Assembly: GCF_004570865.1 (NCBI RefSeq)
Contig: NZ_SPQS01000018.1
Coordinates: 62,001-126,000 of the forward strand
Direction of reading: 5' to 3'
DNA length: 64,000 bases
DNA from: Bradyrhizobium frederickii
GTDB lineage: Bacteria; Pseudomonadota; Alphaproteobacteria; Rhizobiales; Xanthobacteraceae
Shown: positions 8,002 to 14,721 of the stretch, piece after piece
Position numbering within the stretch: position 1 is the stretch's first letter
Layout of the letters: every line of letters starts with the position of its first letter
The notes under the pieces: generated by a model
Told to the model about the DNA's origin: nothing
The model's database searches: none
Seen by the model: only the letters and a program-made list of their open reading frames with translations
Program-made: the position numbers and the translations under genes

Positions 8002-8643
8002 ATGACCCGTTTTGATAAGTTCTTTGGACTGAAGACAATTGCCCTCTCCGCCGCGCTGTCGATGACGGCGGGGCTGGCTCTGGCCGGCGACAACAACGTC
8101 TCCACTGGCCAGATCCTGGATGCACTGAAGCCGAAGCCGGCAACCCGCGGCCTGTCCGTCGGTCCGCAGACCGATACGACCGCACAGGCCAAGGAAGCGA
8201 CCTTCCTGAATACCGTGCGCAATCGCTCGACCCGGTCGCTCTCGACGGGCGAGCGCGAGCAGATCGCCGAGCTCGCGGCGACCAAGCCGAAGATCGATCT
8301 GGAAATCCAGTTCGACTACAACTCGGCCGATATCGCCAAGACCTCGATGCCCTCGGTGCAGGCGCTCGGCAAGGCGCTGTCCGATCCGGCGCTCAAGGGC
8401 TCGACCTTCGTGGTCGCCGGCCACACCGACGCGACCGGCGGCGAAGCATACAATCAAGGCCTCTCCGAACGGCGCGCCGACACCATCAAGAAGTACCTGG
8501 TGCAGAACTACGGCCTCAACGGCAACGATCTCGTCACGGTCGGCTACGGCGAGACCAAACTGAAGGACGCAGCCAACGGCGCCGACCCGGTCAACCGCCG
8601 CGTCCAGGTCGTGAACATGGACACCAAGACCGCGTCGAAATAA
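8002..8643 (+). CDS. OmpA-family peptidoglycan-associated protein
   Basis: The 213-residue protein has a signal peptide (cleavage after LALA, about residue 28), a low-complexity linker, and a C-terminal OmpA domain from about residue 95. The domain carries the family signatures FDYNSADI, VVAGHTDATGGEAYN and LSERRADTIKKYL, plus the Asp and Arg residues that hold meso-diaminopimelate. It should tether the outer membrane or periplasmic space to peptidoglycan. No lipobox or N-terminal beta-barrel is present, so it is probably a soluble periplasmic form. A CRP-like site upstream suggests regulation. Confidence 0.9.
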   Translation: MTRFDKFFGLKTIALSAALSMTAGLALAGDNNVSTGQILDALKPKPATRGLSVGPQTDTTAQAKEATFLNTVRNRSTRSLSTGEREQIAELAATKPKIDLEIQFDYNSADIAKTSMPSVQALGKALSDPALKGSTFVVAGHTDATGGEAYNQGLSERRADTIKKYLVQNYGLNGNDLVTVGYGETKLKDAANGADPVNRRVQVVNMDTKTASK

Positions 8644-8697
8644 CCCGCCATCATCGCGCGAAACACGCCGCCAGCCGCAACCCGGCAGGCGGCGATG

Positions 8698-10056
8698 TCA
8701 TATCCAGCTCTGGAACAGCATCAGCCGGTTGAAGCTCCGCATCGAGGTGCCGATAAAGGCCGCCGAGATCGGCAGCATGACCGCAAAGCCGATCGCCGCA
8801 ACGCCGACATAGGCCCAGAGCAGCCAGCGCGGCAGGCCGTCCCGGCGCAGCACATAGACCAGCGCGAGCGAGGCCGCGGTGGCGGCCGGCAGATAATAGT
8901 AGATGAAGCCCAGCGTGCGCGGCAGCAACGCCCAGGCGAGCCAGGGACCGAAATAGAACGCGGCGATCAGAAACGCATCCCAGCGGCGCTCGACGACGAA
9001 ATCGCGCAGCACGAGCGCGAGCGCGAGAAGCGCCGGCCACAATACCAGGGGATTGCCGAGGAAGACGACCGCGGAGACGTTGTCCTCCGCGGTCTTGTCG
9101 AACAGGAACCACACCGGCCGCGCGAGCAGCGGCCAGGACGGCCATGAACTCATGTAGGTGTGCCCGGCAATCGCGGTCGTGGTGTTGTCGGCGAAGATCC
9201 GGCGCTGCGCCTCGACCAGCTCCGGCACCGACACCCCATGGAGCGGAACGAAAGCGGCGAGATAAGCCACGGCTGGCAAGATGGCGAAGCACAGCGCGAC
9301 ATGATGCAACCGAAGGCCGGGCCAAAGGTCCGGCCGATACCAGTCGTCCGGCTTCGCGTCGGCGAACAGCGTGCGCCAGCCCTGCATCAGACGGACCACG
9401 GCAACGATGACGATGCAGACGCCGAGCGGAAACAGGCCGCTCCATTTGCTGGCAGCAGCACAGCCGAACAGGCTGCCCGCGAGCGCGAACAACGCCTGCG
9501 GCCGGTCTCGCCGATACCCATGCATGAACGCGGCGGTCGCGAGCAGACCGAACCCGAGCGCAAAGATGTCGAGCATGGCGATGCGCGCCTGCACGTACAG
9601 CATCTGGTTCAGCCCCGCGATCAGCGCCGCGGCGATCGCGGGGCCTTGCGCCGAGAACAGCGCGAGGCCGCATAGATAGATCGCGACGATCGCCAATGCG
9701 CCAAACAACGTCGCGGGATAGCGCCAGCCAAGCGCGTTGTCGCCGAAGGCCACCATCGAGATCGCGATCAGCTCCTTGGCCAGCGGCGGATGCATCGGAT
9801 TGAGCATCGGCTGCGACATCGCGGGGGCCAGCATCTGCCGCGCCGCCGGCACGTAATGCAGTTCGTCGAAGACGAACTTTTCCGGCGTCGTCAGTCCGAT
9901 CAACAGCGCGAGATGCGCGACCAGGAAAATCGCGACAGCAATGACTGCGCTCCGCGACACCTTTGGAACTGCGGATGATCGAAGCGGCTGCTGAGGGGCT
10001 GTTTTGCGTGGCAAATTTGCGTCACCGCGGACAAAAGTGGAAGCTTCGTTTTTCAT
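8698..10056 (-). CDS. PMT-type (GT39-like) membrane glycosyltransferase
   Basis: This 452-residue polytopic protein resembles dolichyl/polyprenyl-phosphate-mannose protein mannosyltransferases. The first loop after TM1 carries FVFDELHYVPAARQML, the conserved acidic DE motif of the GT-C fold, and MHPPLAKELIAI follows as in PMT proteins. About ten hydrophobic segments are present. It probably transfers a sugar from a polyprenyl-phosphate donor on the periplasmic side; acceptor unknown. The start MKNEAS is preferred; ATGs 9 and 33 bases upstream are possible. It converges with the OmpA-like gene and is divergent from the FecR gene. Confidence 0.85.
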   Translation of the reverse strand: MKNEASTFVRGDANLPRKTAPQQPLRSSAVPKVSRSAVIAVAIFLVAHLALLIGLTTPEKFVFDELHYVPAARQMLAPAMSQPMLNPMHPPLAKELIAISMVAFGDNALGWRYPATLFGALAIVAIYLCGLALFSAQGPAIAAALIAGLNQMLYVQARIAMLDIFALGFGLLATAAFMHGYRRDRPQALFALAGSLFGCAAASKWSGLFPLGVCIVIVAVVRLMQGWRTLFADAKPDDWYRPDLWPGLRLHHVALCFAILPAVAYLAAFVPLHGVSVPELVEAQRRIFADNTTTAIAGHTYMSSWPSWPLLARPVWFLFDKTAEDNVSAVVFLGNPLVLWPALLALALVLRDFVVERRWDAFLIAAFYFGPWLAWALLPRTLGFIYYYLPAATAASLALVYVLRRDGLPRWLLWAYVGVAAIGFAVMLPISAAFIGTSMRSFNRLMLFQSWI

Positions 10057-10179
10057 TGAACGCATTCTGCCGCAACTGTCACTAAGCATGACGCACGTCC
10101 CGCGCCGCTTGTGATAATTCCGCCACATCACAAGCAAGCGCGATCCGGTACGATCAGGGACAAATCGATCGGTTGCGAA

Positions 10180-10881
10180 ATGAATTTGCGTTTCTGGCTT
10201 TTCCCCATTCTGCTGTCGGCCGCATTGTGCGCAGGTCCTTGCGCGCTGGCACAGACGCGCGTCGGCGAAGCCGTCGTGATCCAGAACGAGGTGGTGCGCG
10301 TCGCTGCGACCACCACGCCGATCAATATCGGCGACAGCATGCTGCGCGACGAGACCGTGCGCACCGGCGCCGACAGCGCGGCGCGCTTCGTGATGGCCGA
10401 CAGCACCAATCTGTCGCTCGGCCCCAGCGCCACGTTGAAGCTCGACCGCACCGTCTTCAACGGCGAGCACAGCTATCGCGACGTCGCGATCCGCATGACC
10501 ACGGGTGCATTCCGTTTCGTCACCGGACATTCCGACAAGACCGCCTACAAGATCACGACGCCGCTTGCGACCATCGGCGTGCGCGGCACCACGCTCGACA
10601 TCCTCTCACAGCGCGGACGCTCCGTCGTCGTGCTTCAGGACGGCGCAGCCAGCGTCTGCACGACCCGCTCCCGGTGCGTGCAGCTCACCCAGCCCGGCGA
10701 CACCGCAATCGTCACATCGACCGGCGGCAAGGTCAGCATCACCAAGTCCAACACGCCGCCCTGGACCTTCGCCGCCAACTGCGCCGCAAGTGCCGGGCTA
10801 TGCGCGGTGAACCAATATGCCGGCGCCTCGCCGACCATCACGCCCGCCGTCCATGACGACGGCATGCTGTGCGGGCGCTGA
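10180..10881 (+). CDS. FecR-domain exported protein
   Basis: The 233-residue product starts MNLRFWLFPILLSAALCA with a signal peptide ending near ALAQ. A FecR domain follows (residues about 45-165): VRTGADSAARFVMADSTNL, then YKITTPLATIGVRGTTLDI, the hallmark of FecR domains. Unlike classic FecR, there is no N-terminal anti-sigma region or transmembrane helix, so it is probably periplasmic and not a sigma regulator. A cysteine pair (VCTTRSRCVQL) may form a disulfide. The next gene starts two bases after its stop, so the two are probably one operon and may work together. Confidence 0.85.
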   Translation: MNLRFWLFPILLSAALCAGPCALAQTRVGEAVVIQNEVVRVAATTTPINIGDSMLRDETVRTGADSAARFVMADSTNLSLGPSATLKLDRTVFNGEHSYRDVAIRMTTGAFRFVTGHSDKTAYKITTPLATIGVRGTTLDILSQRGRSVVVLQDGAASVCTTRSRCVQLTQPGDTAIVTSTGGKVSITKSNTPPWTFAANCAASAGLCAVNQYAGASPTITPAVHDDGMLCGR

Positions 10882-10883
10882 CC

Positions 10884-12038
10884 ATGGCGCAGCTCCGCTT
10901 GAAGCGCTTGGTTCTCGCCGGCATGCTGGGCATGGTCGCTGCCCTTGCGTTTGTCGCGCTCGATGTTCGCCCGGTCGCAGCTCAGGCGACCTGCGGAATC
11001 GAATGCGGCGAGCCGACGCCCTACCCGACCTATTCACCGTCCCCGACGCCGACCTATTCTCCCTCGCCCGTACCCTCCCCTTCGCCGAGCCCCTATCCCT
11101 CGCCCTCGCCGAGTCCAGATCCGGCACCGAGCCCGACGCCGACCGGCGCGGATTCCAGCGGCAATTCGATCGGCGGTCTCGCCAATCAGCGCTTCAACCA
11201 GATGATCACCAACCGGGTGCTCGGCACGGTGCTGCTCGGCATCAACGAGCAGGTCAATTGCAGCGATTGCATCAGCGCATTCGGCTCGGCCGGCTCGTTC
11301 TCGGCCGGCATCCACGGCCGCAAGGAGCTCACCAACAATCTGTCACTGCTCGCCGGCATCGCCTACACGCATTACAACGAGGGCGGCTACAAGATCACGA
11401 GCGCACCGATCGGCGCCTTCGCGCTGCGCTATGACTTCACCGACTGGGGCTCCTCGCGCCCGTTCTTCGACGTCGGCACGATCCTGACGCCGTGGGAGAA
11501 AGCGCGCTACACCCGCAGCTACGACACCAGCCTCGGCCCGGTGAGCGTGACGAGCTCGACCAACGCCTCGAACTACGCGGTCTACGGCCGCGCCGGCTGG
11601 ATGAGCCGCGTGTCGCCGCGCGACGAAGTCGCAGCCTCGATCGAGGTGTGGCAGCTCTGGCAGCGCGTGTCCGGCTACAGCGACAATGCGGTGGCATTCA
11701 ATCCGTTCGACGCCACCATCGCGACCGGCACTGACCGCACCAGCCTGGTCAAGATCGGCGGCCAGTGGACGCATCTGTTCGGCAGCAACGTCGAGACCAA
11801 CATCAATGGCGGCTGGGTGCAGTCGTTTGCAAGTCACAGCGGCATCGTGGCAACCGTGACCGGCCAGGGCACCGTGGTGCCGACCATGGGCAACCAGGGC
11901 TGGTTCGAATATGGTGGCCGCCTCGGCTTCCGCGTGCAGAAGGGCTGGATCGTCGACCTGTTCGCCAACGGCACGCTCGGCCCGCAGCCGGTGGGCAACA
12001 CCATCCACGGCGGCGTTGGGCTAAGGATAAATTACTAG
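10884..12038 (+). CDS. Outer-membrane beta-barrel (autotransporter-like) protein with a Pro-Ser linker
   Basis: The 384-residue protein has a signal peptide (cleavage near VAAQA), then a Pro/Ser/Thr-rich repeat (PSPSPTPTYSPSP style) over residues about 45-88, then about 290 residues of alternating beta strands ending in GGVGLRINY, a typical barrel terminus with a C-terminal aromatic. Glycines and aromatics recur at strand ends (YAVYGRAGWMSRVS, WFEYGGRLGFRV). It should insert in the outer membrane. The Pro-rich linker may cross or bind the peptidoglycan. Start MAQL is chosen because it follows the FecR stop closely; an ATG 15 bases upstream overlaps FecR. No passenger domain is visible. Confidence 0.82.
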   Translation: MAQLRLKRLVLAGMLGMVAALAFVALDVRPVAAQATCGIECGEPTPYPTYSPSPTPTYSPSPVPSPSPSPYPSPSPSPDPAPSPTPTGADSSGNSIGGLANQRFNQMITNRVLGTVLLGINEQVNCSDCISAFGSAGSFSAGIHGRKELTNNLSLLAGIAYTHYNEGGYKITSAPIGAFALRYDFTDWGSSRPFFDVGTILTPWEKARYTRSYDTSLGPVSVTSSTNASNYAVYGRAGWMSRVSPRDEVAASIEVWQLWQRVSGYSDNAVAFNPFDATIATGTDRTSLVKIGGQWTHLFGSNVETNINGGWVQSFASHSGIVATVTGQGTVVPTMGNQGWFEYGGRLGFRVQKGWIVDLFANGTLGPQPVGNTIHGGVGLRINY

Positions 12039-12051
12039 CGGCAGGCACGGT

Positions 12052-12147
12052 CTCGTAGGGTGGGCAAAGCGAAAGCGTGCCCACCAGCTCTCTCAACCGG
12101 AGACAGATGGTGGGCACGGCGCAAGAGCGCCTTTGCCCACCCTACCG
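12052..12147. repeat. Palindromic repeat element, copy 2
   Basis: This copy shares the left end CTCGTAGGGTGGGCAAAGCG and the inner GCCCACCA / TGGTGGGC inverted pair with the element at 6.04 kb, but has a longer centre. Its right end CACCCTAC differs slightly from copy 1. It sits just after the beta-barrel gene, between convergent genes, where it may act as a terminator. Confidence 0.78.
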
Positions 12148-12161
12148 CACCGGCGCTGATG

Positions 12162-12650
12162 TCACGCCGCCGACTTGCCCTCGAACGCGCGGCGCAACGC
12201 GTCGACATCCAGCTTCACCATCTTCATCATCGCCTGCATCGCGCGCGCGGCGGCGGCCTTGTCGGGGCTCGACAGGAACTCGAACATCACCTTCGGCACC
12301 ACCTGCCAGGCCACGCCCCAGCGATCCCTGAGCCAGCCGCACTGCTCTGCCTTGCCGCCATGAGCGAGAAAGGCATCCCAGACGCCGTCGACCTGGGCCT
12401 GGTCGTCGCAATGGATCATCAGCGAGATGGCGTGGGTGTACTCCATCTTCATGCCGCCGTTGAGCGCGACCAGGGGCTGCCCGGCCACCGTGAACTCGAC
12501 GACCAGCACGGAGCCCTCCTTGCCGGAGGGACCATCCAAGACGTTGCGCTGAACGTGCGTGATTGCCGAATTCGGCACCAGTGAGGTGTAGAACTTCGCG
12601 GCTTCCTCGGCATCGCCGTTGAACCACATGCAGGGTACGACCTTGGACAT
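12162..12650 (-). CDS. VOC-family protein (PhnB-like)
   Basis: The 162-residue product begins MSKVVPCMWFNGDAEEAAKFY and continues with VLVVEFTVAGQPLVALNGG and LRDRWGVAWQVVPKVM, the pattern of PhnB-like vicinal-oxygen-chelate proteins (often labelled 3-demethylubiquinone methyltransferase-like). The fold is two beta-alpha-beta-beta-beta modules. The reaction is unknown; many relatives lack metal ligands. A second VOC gene follows upstream on the same strand, so the two probably form a small operon. Confidence 0.85.
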   Translation of the reverse strand: MSKVVPCMWFNGDAEEAAKFYTSLVPNSAITHVQRNVLDGPSGKEGSVLVVEFTVAGQPLVALNGGMKMEYTHAISLMIHCDDQAQVDGVWDAFLAHGGKAEQCGWLRDRWGVAWQVVPKVMFEFLSSPDKAAAARAMQAMMKMVKLDVDALRRAFEGKSAA

Positions 12651-12691
12651 CGTGAATGCTCCTCTGGGATTTGGCGTTCGGGGCACGGCGA

Positions 12692-13120
12692 TCAGGCATT
12701 CGCCATGGCGGGCTGCGGAGGGACAGCCGCCATATCCAGCCAGTTCACACCCCACATATGGCCGTCCGGATCCTCGAAGCTGCGGCCGTACATGAAGCTG
12801 TATTCGTCCTTGGGGCTGGGATCGGCCACCCCGCCGGCGGCCTCGGCCCTGCCGACGATATCGTCGACCTCGTTGCGGGTGTCGGCGGACAGGCAGAACA
12901 GAGCCTGGTTCGAGGTCTTTGCATCGGCAATCGGCTTGGGCGTGAACTGACGGAATTTGTCGTGAGTCGTCAGCATCGCGTAGATGGTCTCGGAGAAGAC
13001 CATGCAGCTCGCCGTGTCGTCACTGAATTGCGGGTTCCGGGTCGCACCGATCGCCTCATAAAAGGCGGTCGCACGCTTGAGGTCGGTCACGGGCAGATTG
13101 AGGAAAATCATCCTGGGCAT
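12692..13120 (-). CDS. VOC-family glyoxalase-like protein
   Basis: The 142-residue protein starts MPRMIFLNLPVTDLKRATAFY, a standard opening for glyoxalase/bleomycin-resistance-like proteins, and ends with SFEDPDGHMWGVNWLDM, the conserved metal-edge strand. This branch is annotated as 'lactoylglutathione lyase-like' without proof of activity. It is 41 bases upstream of the PhnB-like gene on the same strand. Confidence 0.85.
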   Translation of the reverse strand: MPRMIFLNLPVTDLKRATAFYEAIGATRNPQFSDDTASCMVFSETIYAMLTTHDKFRQFTPKPIADAKTSNQALFCLSADTRNEVDDIVGRAEAAGGVADPSPKDEYSFMYGRSFEDPDGHMWGVNWLDMAAVPPQPAMANA

Positions 13121-13248
13121 CGGAAGCTCCTTGGGCGGGGTTCTGCCCAAGGACGGATGGGCCGACAGCCATCCGACAGCACTTCCGGATATTTTTTTAA
13201 GGCCCCCTGCCGCGTCTGCGCATCGAACCGGCAGGCGGCCCGTCAGGC

Positions 13249-13761
13249 TTATTTCTTCTCGTTCGGATCCCGATGCACCGGATCGATCCACAGCACGGTC
13301 TCGGGCTTCTCGACGGGCTCGATGTCGAGGTTGATCGCCACGGCCTCGCCGTCGCTGCGCACCAGCACGCATTCCAGCACCTCGTCCGGGCTGGCATTGA
13401 TCTCCTGATGCGGCACGTAAGGCGGGACGAAGATGAAATCGCCGGGACCGGCCTCCGCGGTGAATTGCAGGCTCTCGCCCCAGCGCATCCGCGCCTTGCC
13501 CTTCACGACGTAGATCACGCTTTCAAGATGGCCGTGGTGATGCGCGCCGGTCTTGGCATCGGGCTTGATGCTGACCGTGCCCGCCCACAATTTCTGCGCG
13601 CCGACGCGCGCGAAATTGATCGCGGCCGCACGATCCATGCCGGCCGTGGACGGCACGTTGGTATCGAGCTGGTTGCCGGGAATGACACGCACGCCGTCAT
13701 GTTTCCAGCGATCGTCATGATCGTGATCATGGTGGGAATGCGAGTGGTCATGGCCGGTCAT
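13249..13761 (-). CDS. Cupin-domain protein with His-rich N-terminus
   Basis: The 170-residue protein opens with a histidine/aspartate cluster (HDHSHSHHDHDHDD, residues about 4-17) and continues into a single cupin barrel. Cupin motif 1 is visible as HHHGHLESVIYVVKGKARM and motif 2 as PGDFIFVPPYVPHQEIN, so the His/Glu metal ligands are present. The His tail may help metal loading or be a metal sensor; this is inference. Start MTGHDH was chosen over a longer frame extending 37 codons upstream. The small-molecule target is unknown. Confidence 0.85.
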   Translation of the reverse strand: MTGHDHSHSHHDHDHDDRWKHDGVRVIPGNQLDTNVPSTAGMDRAAAINFARVGAQKLWAGTVSIKPDAKTGAHHHGHLESVIYVVKGKARMRWGESLQFTAEAGPGDFIFVPPYVPHQEINASPDEVLECVLVRSDGEAVAINLDIEPVEKPETVLWIDPVHRDPNEKK

Positions 13762-13890
13762 TGGGCTTGCTTTCTGTTGGTTCCGTGCGCGGCAAACTAA
13801 CCCGAAGCCGCGCCCGCGAGCCATACTAAAATCGGAACCCTCGTAGCCGCGGGACGTTGTCCTTGCGAGCAAAATGAAAAGGAGAGTTTC

Positions 13891-14109
13891 ATGGGCAGCA
13901 CCACCGACAAGATCAAAGGTAACGCCAACGAGGCAATCGGCAAGGCCAAGCAGGGCATCGGCGAAGCCACCGGTTCCGACCGCCTGAAGGGCGAAGGCGT
14001 GGTCCAGGAAGTGAAGGGCAAGGGCCAGCAGGCCATGGGCGATGCCAAGGACGCCGCCAAGGATGCGATCGATCGCGCCGCGTCAGCCGCAAAGCGCGCG
14101 GCCGAGTGA
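13891..14109 (+). CDS. CsbD-family stress-response protein
   Basis: The 72-residue hydrophilic protein begins MGSTTDKIKGNANEAIGKAKQ and repeats the CsbD pattern (KGxxxxxxGKxKxxxG). Proteins of this family are small, often helical and disordered, and are induced under general stress; their molecular role is unknown. AGGAGAG lies just upstream of the ATG. It is a single gene closed by a strong terminator. Confidence 0.92.
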   Translation: MGSTTDKIKGNANEAIGKAKQGIGEATGSDRLKGEGVVQEVKGKGQQAMGDAKDAAKDAIDRAASAAKRAAE

Positions 14110-14130
14110 CGGCCCGGCAATCTGAATGCG

Positions 14131-14158
14131 AAAAGACCGGCCGAAAGGCCGGTCTTTT
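14131..14158 (+). terminator. Rho-independent terminator of csbD-like gene
   Basis: A perfect 12-bp stem (AAAAGACCGGCC with its complement) closes on a GAAA tetraloop and runs into a T-run. It is 21 bases after the CsbD stop. The A-run on the other side makes it potentially bidirectional, serving the converging FKBP gene as well. Confidence 0.92.
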
Positions 14159-14196
14159 TGTTTCGACTGCTCTCTACGTGACGTCCTGCTACGCCG

Positions 14197-14661
14197 TCAC
14201 TTCACCGCGAGCAATTCCACATCGAACATCAGCGTCGCATTCGGCGGGATCACGCCACCGGCGCCGCGCGCGCCGTAGCCGAGCTGCGGAGGGATGATCA
14301 GCGTGCGCTTGCCGCCGACCTTCATGGAGGCGACGCCCTCGTCCCAGCCGGCGATGACGCGGCCCTTGCCGATCGGGAATTCGAACGGCTCCTTGCGGTC
14401 GACGGAGCTGTCGAATTTCTTGCCCTTCTGGCCGTTCTCATAGAGCCAGCCGGTATAGTGCATCACGCAGATCTGGCCGGGCTGCGGCGAGGCGCCGGTG
14501 CCGACGGTGGAATCGATGATCTGCAAGCCTGAAGCTGTGGTCATGGTCTTTCCTGCGGTCTGGGCCGAGGCCGTGGTGGAAACGAAATGCGACACGCCGG
14601 CGATCACGGTGATCGCGAGTGCCGACATCAGGGTGAGGAGCGCGCGCTGGAAACGCTGCAT
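14197..14661 (-). CDS. FKBP-type peptidyl-prolyl cis-trans isomerase, exported
   Basis: The 154-residue product has a signal peptide (cleavage near ASAQ, residue about 33) and one complete FKBP domain of about 110 residues. Conserved active-site segments are visible: VMHYTGWLYENGQKGKKFDSS, FEFPIGKGRVIAGWDEGV, and IIPPQLGYGARG. It should speed proline isomerisation in periplasmic proteins. Single gene, converging on CsbD. Confidence 0.93.
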   Translation of the reverse strand: MQRFQRALLTLMSALAITVIAGVSHFVSTTASAQTAGKTMTTASGLQIIDSTVGTGASPQPGQICVMHYTGWLYENGQKGKKFDSSVDRKEPFEFPIGKGRVIAGWDEGVASMKVGGKRTLIIPPQLGYGARGAGGVIPPNATLMFDVELLAVK

Positions 14662-14721
14662 AAGGCACCTTCCGTTTGAGGCGGAAGGTGTCTAGCGCAA
14701 CGCGGGTGGGGTTTCCACCCC

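Noticed and set aside
11029..11150. Pro/Ser/Thr-rich low-complexity DNA as a possible regulatory repeat
   Set aside because: It is in frame inside the beta-barrel protein and codes its linker.
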